Shown piece after piece: positions 33,928 to 40,783 of a stretch of 64,000 nt of DNA (positions are counted from its first letter, which is position 1; the number at the start of each line of letters is the position of its first letter). Under the pieces are notes generated by a model. The model did not search any database, had not been told where the DNA came from, and worked only from the letters and a program-made list of their open reading frames with translations. A program made the translations under genes and the position numbers. The DNA is from Actinokineospora diospyrosa (GTDB taxonomy: Bacteria; Actinomycetota; Actinomycetes; Mycobacteriales; Pseudonocardiaceae), in assembly GCF_024171925.1 (NCBI RefSeq), contig NZ_JAMTCO010000005.1, forward strand, positions 124,001-188,000, written 5' to 3'.

Positions 33928-35508
33928 ATGCGTAAGCGCCAACTGATCGCGGCAGGCGCGGCGGTCCTCACCACGGTCACGGCGGGCATCCTGCTCGCCG
34001 CCACCACCAGCCAGGCGGAACCGCCGACGGCCACCTTAGGGACGCTGACCGTCAGCAAGCAGTCCGGCCTGGACACCGACGCGCCGACCTGGACCACCGA
34101 GGGGCCGTGCACCGCGGACTCCGACGGCTACACGCTGTGGGTCTACGGCCCGGGCGGGTTCGCCAAGGGCCTGGTCGGCGCCCCGATCTCGGACGTGGGC
34201 TTCTCCACCACGGACCCGATCAGCGTCACCCAGGGCCTGACCTTCAAGGACATCGCGGTGGAGAACAGCACCACGATCCAGGCGGGCGAGTTCACCGCGG
34301 TCGTGTTCTGCCGCGACGGCTTCGGTGGCGTCGACACCGGCACGTTCACCAAGAAGTTCTACTTCGTGGACCCGACGCACTGGCAGGTGCGCAACCCGGC
34401 GGACCCCACCACCACGTCGTCGACCACCACGACGACCACGACCGCGCCGACCACCACCACGACCACCACCACGGTGTCGCCGACGACCACGACCACGACG
34501 GTCGAGCCGACGACGACCACCACGACGGTCGAGCCCACCACCACGACGACCACGGTCGAGCCCACGACGACGACCACCACTGTCGCCCCGACCACGACGA
34601 CGACGACGGTCGAGCCCACCACCACGACCACGACGGTCCAGCCGACGACCACCACGACGACGGTCCAGCCGACGACGACCACCACCACGGTGGCCCCGAC
34701 GACGACCACGACCACGACGACGATCAAGCCGACCACGACGACCACCACGGTCCAGCCGACGACCACCACCACGTCGGTCCAGCCGACGACGACCACCACG
34801 ACCTCGGGTGGGGCCACCACCACGACCCCGTCCGGCCCGCCCCGGCTCGGCGCGCTGACCCCCAGCAAGACCAGCGGTGGCGCCAACGAGACCCCGCCGA
34901 CCTACTTCACCGACGGCCCCTGCCCGAAGTTGACCAAGGAATACCTGATCAACGTCAAGGGCCCGGGTGACTGGCTCAAGGGCTTCGCGGGCGCGGTCGC
35001 GACCGAGAGCGACGTGTCCCTCAGCGACCCCTTCACCGGCACGCAGACCTGGGGCTTCGCCGACATCGCCAAGGACAACAGCGTCACGATCAAGCCGGGC
35101 ACCTACACCGTCGAACTGCGCTGCGTCGACGCCTTCGGCCAGCTCGACCTGGGCTACTTCGACCTCAAGCTGGAGTTCTTCAACGACACCGCGGGCGCGG
35201 TGCGCTGGAAGGTCGCGCAGGGGACCGGCACGACGACCACCACCCCGGCGTCCACCACGACCCAGCCCGGTGGCGGCACGACCACCACCGCGGGCGGCAC
35301 CGTCGACCCGACGACCACCACCGTCGCGCCCGCGCCGCAGGGCAGTTCCGGGACCGGCTCCGGCGGTGGCCTCGCCAGCACCGGTGCCTCCGTGGGGCTC
35401 GCACTGCTCGCCGGTACCGCGCTGATCGGCTTCGGTGGCCTCGCGCTCGTCGCGACCCGCCGCCGCCGCGCCGCGGGCACGCCGACCGAGTGGCCGACCC
35501 AGAGCTGA
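33928..35508 (+). CDS. Thr-stalk surface protein with LASTG sorting signal
   Basis: A 526-residue exported protein. Signal peptide about 1-32; first extracellular domain (about 38-155); a low-complexity stalk of ten or so TTTTTTVEP/TVQP units (about 158-300); a second copy of the domain (about 308-430); a Thr/Gly linker; then LASTG at 482-486, a membrane helix and RRRR tail. LAxTG is the recognition motif of class E sortases. The stalk is probably O-glycosylated. The ATG at 33928 follows GGAGG. One TTA codon near the signal peptide. It lies directly before a sortase-fold gene that lacks catalytic residues. Confidence 0.85.
   Translation: MRKRQLIAAGAAVLTTVTAGILLAATTSQAEPPTATLGTLTVSKQSGLDTDAPTWTTEGPCTADSDGYTLWVYGPGGFAKGLVGAPISDVGFSTTDPISVTQGLTFKDIAVENSTTIQAGEFTAVVFCRDGFGGVDTGTFTKKFYFVDPTHWQVRNPADPTTTSSTTTTTTTAPTTTTTTTTVSPTTTTTTVEPTTTTTTVEPTTTTTTVEPTTTTTTVAPTTTTTTVEPTTTTTTVQPTTTTTTVQPTTTTTTVAPTTTTTTTTIKPTTTTTTVQPTTTTTSVQPTTTTTTSGGATTTTPSGPPRLGALTPSKTSGGANETPPTYFTDGPCPKLTKEYLINVKGPGDWLKGFAGAVATESDVSLSDPFTGTQTWGFADIAKDNSVTIKPGTYTVELRCVDAFGQLDLGYFDLKLEFFNDTAGAVRWKVAQGTGTTTTTPASTTTQPGGGTTTTAGGTVDPTTTTVAPAPQGSSGTGSGGGLASTGASVGLALLAGTALIGFGGLALVATRRRRAAGTPTEWPTQS
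34410..34830 (+). repeat. Threonine-coding low-complexity tandem repeat
   Basis: ACC/ACG runs interrupted by GTC-GAG/CAG-CC(G/C) give about ten 27-base units. The frame stays open throughout, so it is a true coding repeat; unit number may vary between strains and be hard to assemble. Confidence 0.8.
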
Positions 35509-35520
35509 TGACCGACTGAC

Positions 35521-35557
35521 CGGTGTGCGCCGCGGGTCCCGCCCGCGGCGCACACCG
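35521..35557 (+). terminator. Strong hairpin before the sortase-like gene
   Basis: A perfect 16-bp stem (35521-35536 with 35542-35557) around a 5-base loop, 12 bases after the stop of the LASTG protein and just before the next gene's leader. Terminator of the surface-gene unit. Confidence 0.75.
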
Positions 35558-35579
35558 GTTCCCCAGAGAGGACACCAGG

Positions 35580-36491
35580 GTGACCGTGCTCGACAAACCC
35601 CAACCGGCCCCGGCCCCACCGGGCGTCCCGGAGCCGCGGTACCGGCCGGAACGGCCCGCGCTGCTGCTGGCCGGGCAGATGGTCGCCATCCTCGGCGCGG
35701 TGCTGTTGTGCTTCGTCGCCCAACTCGTCTTCCTCGGCGCGCTCAAGCACGAGCGCGACCAGAACTCCGCTTACAACGCCCTGCGCGCCGACCTGGCCAA
35801 GGCGACCGCGCCGGTGTCCGGGCTGACCGAGGACGGCAGGCTGCTCGACAGCGGCACCCCGGTCGCGATCATCGAGATCCCGCGGCTGCGGCTGCAGGAG
35901 GTCGTGCTCGAGGGCACCTCGTCGCGCACCCTGAAGTCCGGGCCGGGGCACGTGCGCAACACGCCGCTGCCCGGGCAGTCCGGCACGAGCACGATCTACG
36001 GCCGCAAGGCCGCTTACGGCGGGCCGTTCGCCCAGATCGACAAGCTGCGCCAGGGCGACGAGATCGTGGTGACCACCGGCCAGGGCGAGCACCGCTACAT
36101 GGTGCAGGGCGTGCGCAGGGTCAACGACAAGGAGCGGGTCGCCCCCGCAGGCGAGGGGCGGCTGACGCTGGCCACCGCCGACGGGTCCTACTTCCTGCCC
36201 ACCGACGTCATCCGGGTCGACGCCCGGCTGGTCTCGGAGGTGCAGGCCAAGACCAGGCAGCTGCCCGCGTTCGCGGTGCCCGACAACGAGCGCGCCATGG
36301 CGGGCGACCGCTCCGCGCTGGTGCCGATCGCGCTGTGGACGCTGATCCTGGCCGCCGCCGGGGTCGGCGCGGTGTACGTGCGCCAACGGGTCGGCCGCTG
36401 GCAGGCCTGGGTGATCGGGGTGCCGGTCGTCGGCGCCGTCGCGCTCACCCTCGCCGACCACTCCGCCGCCCTGCTGCCCAACCTGATGTGA
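35580..36491 (+). CDS. Sortase-fold membrane protein with substituted catalytic His and Cys (pseudosortase)
   Basis: A 303-residue protein with an N-terminal membrane helix (about 28-52), a class E-like sortase domain (about 93-220) and two C-terminal membrane helices (about 245-300). Landmarks of the fold are all there: VAIIEIPRL, GPGHVRNTPLPGQSGTSTI, PFAQIDKLRQGDEI, LTLATADGSYF and IRVDARLV. Where active enzymes have GH(R) and TLxTC, it reads GR at 141-142 (CGC at 36003) and TLATA at 196-200 (GCC at 36177). Both nucleophile and general acid are missing, and the frame is intact around them. A binding, not transpeptidase, role is inferred. GTG start after GAGAGGA. Confidence 0.85.
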   Translation: MTVLDKPQPAPAPPGVPEPRYRPERPALLLAGQMVAILGAVLLCFVAQLVFLGALKHERDQNSAYNALRADLAKATAPVSGLTEDGRLLDSGTPVAIIEIPRLRLQEVVLEGTSSRTLKSGPGHVRNTPLPGQSGTSTIYGRKAAYGGPFAQIDKLRQGDEIVVTTGQGEHRYMVQGVRRVNDKERVAPAGEGRLTLATADGSYFLPTDVIRVDARLVSEVQAKTRQLPAFAVPDNERAMAGDRSALVPIALWTLILAAAGVGAVYVRQRVGRWQAWVIGVPVVGAVALTLADHSAALLPNLM

Positions 36492-36506
36492 CCGGAAGGA
36501 CCCCCG

Positions 36507-37325
36507 ATGACCAGCGTGATGACCAGCCCCCACCCCGTGCCGGGCGCCGAGCAGGCCAGCATCGACGCGCGCGCGGTCTCCGCCTGGTTCGGTGACCGCA
36601 AGGTCCTCGACCGGGTGTCGCTGCTGATGCCGGGCGGCTCGGTGACCGCGCTGATCGGCCCGTCCGGCTGCGGCAAGTCGACCTTCCTGCGCACCCTCAA
36701 CCGGATGCACGAGCTGATCCCCGGCGCCTCGCTCGCGGGCGAGGTCCTGCTCTCCGGGGTCGACATCTACGACCCGACCCGCAAGCTCACCGACGCCCGC
36801 AAGCAGATCGGGATGGTCTTCCAGAAGCCCAACCCGTTCCCGGCGATGTCCATCTACGACAACGTGATCGCGGGCCTGAAGCTCACCGGGCTCAAGGCGG
36901 GCCGCTCCGAGCGCGACGACCTCGTCGAGCAGTGCCTGACCAAGGCCGGTCTGTGGGTCGAGGTCCGCGACCGGCTCCGCCAGCCCGGCGGCGCGCTCTC
37001 CGGCGGTCAGCAGCAGCGGCTGTGCATCGCCCGCTCGCTCGCGGTGCGGCCCAAGGTGTTGCTGATGGACGAGCCGTGCTCGGCGCTGGACCCGACCTCG
37101 ACCCGGCGCATCGAGCAGACCATCGCCGAGCTCGGCCACGAGGTGACGATCATCATCGTGACGCACAACATGCAGCAGGCGGCCCGGGTCTCGCAGCAGT
37201 GCGCGTTCTTCCTCGCCGAGCAGGGCACCCCCGGGGTGATCGTCGAGGCGGGGCCGACGCAGCAGATCTTCACCGCGCCCAACGACCAGCGCACCGCCGA
37301 CTACGTCAACGGCCGGTTCGGCTGA
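36507..37325 (+). CDS. pstB: Phosphate ABC transporter ATPase
   Basis: A 272-residue ABC ATPase with Walker [10 protein letters not shown], PstB-typical [10 protein letters not shown] and [11 protein letters not shown], signature [10 protein letters not shown], Walker [17 protein letters not shown] and switch His in VTHNM. It energises phosphate import by PstC/PstA. It is intact but lies about 12 kb downstream of pstA, separated by the surface genes, which is unusual since pstSCAB are normally contiguous. It begins 15 bases after the pseudosortase gene. Confidence 0.93.
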   Translation: MTSVMTSPHPVPGAEQASIDARAVSAWFGDRKVLDRVSLLMPGGSVTALIGPSGCGKSTFLRTLNRMHELIPGASLAGEVLLSGVDIYDPTRKLTDARKQIGMVFQKPNPFPAMSIYDNVIAGLKLTGLKAGRSERDDLVEQCLTKAGLWVEVRDRLRQPGGALSGGQQQRLCIARSLAVRPKVLLMDEPCSALDPTSTRRIEQTIAELGHEVTIIIVTHNMQQAARVSQQCAFFLAEQGTPGVIVEAGPTQQIFTAPNDQRTADYVNGRFG

Positions 37326-37401
37326 TCAACCCGTTCGTGGGTCGTCGCGGGTCGCCCGACGCGGGTAGCGTGGGAGTCCGGCACGGTTTCGCGGTGGGGG
37401 T

Positions 37402-37734
37402 GTGGTGGATCTTCGGTTGGACCCGGCCCCGGCCCCCGGGGTCGTCCTGGTCGCGATCGGCGGGGAGGTCGACCTCGTCGCGGCGGGCATCCTGGAGCGG
37501 TTCCTGCTCGGCGCGGTCGCCGAGCAGCGCAGCAGCAAGCCGGGGCTCATCGTCGACCTGTCGGACGCGCAGTTCTTCGGCTGCGCGGGGCTCAACGCCC
37601 TGCTGGCCGCCCAGCGCAGGCTCGAGCGCACCGGCGGCTGGCTGCGGTTGGTCGACGTCTCCCCGGCGGTGTCGCGCGTGCTGGACGCCAACGGCATGAA
37701 CACCCACCTCAAAGTCACCACCTCCGGAGGCTGA
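37402..37734 (+). CDS. STAS-domain protein, phosphorylation-site serine replaced
   Basis: A 110-residue STAS domain of the anti-sigma-factor-antagonist type (SpoIIAA-like): VVLVAIGGEVDLVAA at the first strand and LIVDLSDAQFFGCAGLNAL around the usual regulatory loop. Active antagonists have D-S-S-G-L there; this one has G-C-A-G-L, so neither serine is present and classical kinase control is unlikely. No cognate kinase or sigma factor is adjacent. The ankyrin-like gene starts four bases downstream. Confidence 0.8.
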   Translation: MVDLRLDPAPAPGVVLVAIGGEVDLVAAGILERFLLGAVAEQRSSKPGLIVDLSDAQFFGCAGLNALLAAQRRLERTGGWLRLVDVSPAVSRVLDANGMNTHLKVTTSGG

Positions 37735-37738
37735 CCCC

Positions 37739-38563
37739 GTGCCGACCCCAGCCGACCCCGCAGCGCGCTCCCCGCACCGGGTCACCGCCTTCGCCGACCC
37801 CGCCGCCGAGTTCCTCGCCCACGCCTGCCTGACCTACGGCGCCGACGGGCCGGAGCGGATCGCCCACGCGTCGCGGATCCTGGTCGACCACCCGTCGATC
37901 GTCGACGCGTCGTTCGCGGTGCCGGTGGTGCTGGGCGACCCCGAGCGGGTGCGCGAGTGGCTGGCCCGCGACCGGGGCGCGGCGCTCGCGCAGACCGGTC
38001 CGTTCGACTGGGAACCGTTGCTGTACCTGACTTACGGCCGCCTCGGGGTGGGGGACCCGGTCGGGGTCGCCCAGCAGTTGCTCGACGCGGGGGCCGACCC
38101 GGACACGGGGTACCTCTGGGAGGGCCTCGCGTCGCCGTTCACCGCGCTGACCGGCTGTTTCGGCCGGGGCGAAGGGGATCAGCCGCCGCACCCGTCGGGG
38201 CTCGCCCTGGCCCGGGTGCTGCTGGCGGCGGGGGCCAGCCCGAACGACAGCCAGACGCTGTACAACTGCCAGTTCCGGTCGGATGACGCGCACCTGCGGC
38301 TGCTGTTCGAGTTCGGGCTCGGGCAGGGGGAGCCGCCGTGGACGATGGCGCCCCCGACGCGGCGGATGCTGCACGACGTGTTGCTGTGGGCGGCTTCCAC
38401 CGGGCAGCGGGACCGGGTGGCGCTGCTGCTCGAGCACGGGGTCGAGGCGGATCCGGGGATCGAGGGTCACCCGATTCACCGGGGGCTCTCGCCGGTCGAA
38501 CTCGCTCAGCACAACGGGCACCCCGAGGTGGCCGCACTGCTCCTCGCGTCCTCTGTGGACTGA
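37739..38563 (+). CDS. Ankyrin-repeat-like protein
   Basis: A 274-residue soluble protein with ankyrin-type helical hairpins: VAQQLLDAGADPDTG, ARVLLAAGASPND, VALLLEHGVEADPG and SPVELAQHNGHPEVAALLLA. It probably acts in protein-protein binding. The GTG at 37739 is close behind the STAS gene, and the two are likely co-transcribed. Partner unknown. Confidence 0.8.
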   Translation: MPTPADPAARSPHRVTAFADPAAEFLAHACLTYGADGPERIAHASRILVDHPSIVDASFAVPVVLGDPERVREWLARDRGAALAQTGPFDWEPLLYLTYGRLGVGDPVGVAQQLLDAGADPDTGYLWEGLASPFTALTGCFGRGEGDQPPHPSGLALARVLLAAGASPNDSQTLYNCQFRSDDAHLRLLFEFGLGQGEPPWTMAPPTRRMLHDVLLWAASTGQRDRVALLLEHGVEADPGIEGHPIHRGLSPVELAQHNGHPEVAALLLASSVD

Positions 38564-38720
38564 TCGCGCAGGGTCGTTGACTGATCACGTGGAGTCGCGT
38601 TTTCGCGCTGGGTAGCCCCTTCGGGTGGGTCCGGTATCCGCCGTATGGCCGGAGGGGTTGCGCTAGGGACTACGGTCTGAGCCCGAACCCAACGCGAATA
38701 ACCTTCCGCGGAGGCCAGCC

Positions 38721-39641
38721 GTGCGACCGACCGACCCCAGCGACGCCGACGTCGCCGTGCGCGCGACCCCGGCCGACCCGACGGCGTTTGCCCAGCTCGC
38801 GCACTTCCTGGACCGGTTCGTCGGCGACCGCGACCTGGCCGAGGCGCTCGCCAGGCGGGCGGTCGACGGCGCGCTTTCGCGCCGCCCCAGGCGAACGCGG
38901 GCGTGGTTGTACCGCACCGCGTACCGGGGTGCGCTGAATCACATCCGCCCCGACGTCCCCATGGTCGAGCTCCCCGACCTCTTCGCCGACGACCACCGGG
39001 CCGACCACAGCAGCGCCGTCGAGGCCACCCAACTCGTCTGGGACGCCGCCGCGACCCTGGACCCGCGCACCCTCGCCATCCTCGAACTGACCCTGCGCGA
39101 CGGCCTCACCACCCGCGACCTCTCCCACGCCCTCGCCGTCAGCCCCCTGCAGGCTGCCCGCCTTGCCCGCCGCGCACGCGAAGCCCTGATCTCCGCTGTC
39201 CGCACCCAGCTGATCGCCCGCGCTTCTTGCCCCCGCCTGGCGGCCACATCCCCCGCCGCAGTCGACCGCCACCTCCACCGCTGCCCCGACTGCCGCGAAC
39301 TGACCAGCCGCCTCACCGCCCCCCTCGCGGTCTTCGCCGTCCTCCTCACCGACCCCCAACCCCCCGTGGACGACCCCGCCTGGGCCCCCGTCGACCCGCG
39401 GCGCCACTTACTCCTCAAGACCGCGTTGACCATGGCCCTAACCCTCGGCCTAACCGCCGTCTTATCCCTCGTCCCCCACGACGCCATCCCCCCAGAATCC
39501 GCCGTCCCCGCCACCACGACCGAACTCCCCGCAATCACAACGTCCGCCCCCACCACCCCGACCAAACCACCCCCACCCTCAATAGCCACCGACCCCCTCG
39601 TCGGCGGCCCCGAAACCCACCCCATCTCCATCGACCGCTAA
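38721..39641 (+). CDS. Sigma-70-like protein fused to zinc-finger and membrane segment
   Basis: A 306-residue protein. Residues about 20-165 resemble ECF sigma regions 2 and 4 (FLDRFVGDRDLAEALARRAVDG, RTRAWLYRTAYRGALNHI, LDPRTLAILELTLRDGLTTRDLSHALAVSPLQAARLARRAR). Then comes HLHRCPDC (H-x3-C-x2-C), the anti-sigma zinc-finger (zf-HC2/ZAS) motif, a membrane helix (about 232-252) and a Pro/Thr-rich outer tail. Sigma-like and anti-sigma-like parts are thus in one chain. GTG start after GGAGG. Two TTA codons. Region 2 is poorly conserved, so it may not be a functional sigma. Confidence 0.7.
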   Translation: MRPTDPSDADVAVRATPADPTAFAQLAHFLDRFVGDRDLAEALARRAVDGALSRRPRRTRAWLYRTAYRGALNHIRPDVPMVELPDLFADDHRADHSSAVEATQLVWDAAATLDPRTLAILELTLRDGLTTRDLSHALAVSPLQAARLARRAREALISAVRTQLIARASCPRLAATSPAAVDRHLHRCPDCRELTSRLTAPLAVFAVLLTDPQPPVDDPAWAPVDPRRHLLLKTALTMALTLGLTAVLSLVPHDAIPPESAVPATTTELPAITTSAPTTPTKPPPPSIATDPLVGGPETHPISIDR

Positions 39642-40111
39642 CCCCACCCACCCCGGCGACTGTCGTCCCGCCCTGCCCCCTGCACAGCCCAAACCCCTGA
39701 TGCTGAGCCAAGTCCGACGCGAATCAGCCCTAGCCGCTAGCCAGCCATCGGACCCTCGGCAACCGCTGGCGCCATCCCAACCCTCGTCAGGTCCAGCCCG
39801 AACCCACCTGACCAGCCCCTATCCACTCGCAACCTGCGGTGTCATCCCCGCCCGCCCGAGTCAGCCCAGCCCAGCCCCTGGCCACCCGGCCCCAGCGATG
39901 CCACCCCAGCCCCCGTCCGGGTCCGCTCCACCCCACAGTGCCGGCCCCTGGACACTCGGAAGATGTGGTGCGAGGCCAGCCCGCCCTCGTCGGCCCTGCC
40001 AGCCCAGCCCCTGGACACTCGGACCCTGCGGTGCCAACTGGCCTTCCGTCAGGTCCGCCCCAGCCCGCCTTCCCAGCGCCTGGACAGTCGGAGTCGCTGG
40101 TGCCAGGCTGG

Positions 40112-40253
40112 CTCGATGGGGCGGACTTGTTTTGCGTGGGGGGACAACACCCGTAGCGTTTCCGCGCGGCAGGGCCTGCTTTTGGGCCCCTGCTTTGCGG
40201 TTCTGCGTCGGGTGTTGTAGGGGCCCCGCGCAAAATAAGTTCGCCCCATCGAG
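40112..40253. repeat. Long palindrome, copy C
   Basis: Nearly identical to copy B; the right outer arm has one extra C-to-T change that turns a G-C pair into a G-T wobble, leaving pairing possible. Confidence 0.87.
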
Positions 40254-40448
40254 CTTGTCGCATTGTCGCGTTTCCCGCCGATGTTGCCGCCAGGCGACGA
40301 GGCGTTTCCCGGAGCCGAAGGCGGAGGCCCGAATCCCTTGCCACGCACACCCAACCACGGCCCACGCCAAGATCAACCTGACCGAAAGCCCCCAAATACA
40401 CAGCCTACCGCGCAGCACCGACAAACCGGGGCCAGCAACCAACGCCCT

Positions 40449-40707
40449 GTGGACAACTGAACCCGTTGTGGACAACCCGCCACCACAACGCATTCGCAAG
40501 ATCATCCGCCGAAAGACCCCCGATATACAGCTTACCGAGCAGGGCCGACAAAACGCGGGCGTCAACCGCAGCCTGTGGACAACCAGACCCCTTGTGGATA
40601 AACAACCGCAACCATCCACGCAAGATCATCTGTCGCAAGAGCCCCCAATGCCCAGCCCGCCAAGCAGCACCGACAAATCGGGAGCGGCAGCCGATGCCTG
40701 TGCACAA
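40449..40707 (-). promoter_or_regulatory. DnaA-box-like cluster, copy C
   Basis: TGTGGACAA at 40449-40457, 40468-40476 and 40574-40582, TTGTGGATAA at 40592-40601, and a TGTGCACAA variant at about 40699. Same relative positions in the ~128-bp units as in copy B. Confidence 0.5.
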
Positions 40708-40783
40708 CCAAGGCCACCCACCCCAGCCTCGCCGCGCACAGGATCAACTATCCAGGCTTAGCCCAACAAACCAAGAGCAGCAA

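Larger units (their letters stand above)
39720..40783 (+). repeat. Composite repeat element, copy C (largest)
   Basis: The convergent gap between the sigma-like gene and tex. It contains about five degenerate ~60-70-bp units (landmarks near 39820, 39879, 39949, 40012 and 40081), the palindrome (40112-40253), the conserved spacer (40254 to about 40374), and ~128-bp repeats with landmarks at about 40389, 40517 and 40645. Same orientation as copies B and D. No coding sequence is supported. Confidence 0.88.

Noticed and set aside
34410..34830. Thr-coding repeat as an assembly artefact
   Set aside because: The frame stays open through the repeat, which links two homologous domains and is followed by a proper sorting signal, so it reads as a true stalk. 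The exact unit number remains uncertain.
35580..36491. Missing sortase Cys explained by a local frameshift
   Set aside because: Motifs before and after both substituted positions are in the same frame and well conserved, so point substitutions are the simpler reading.
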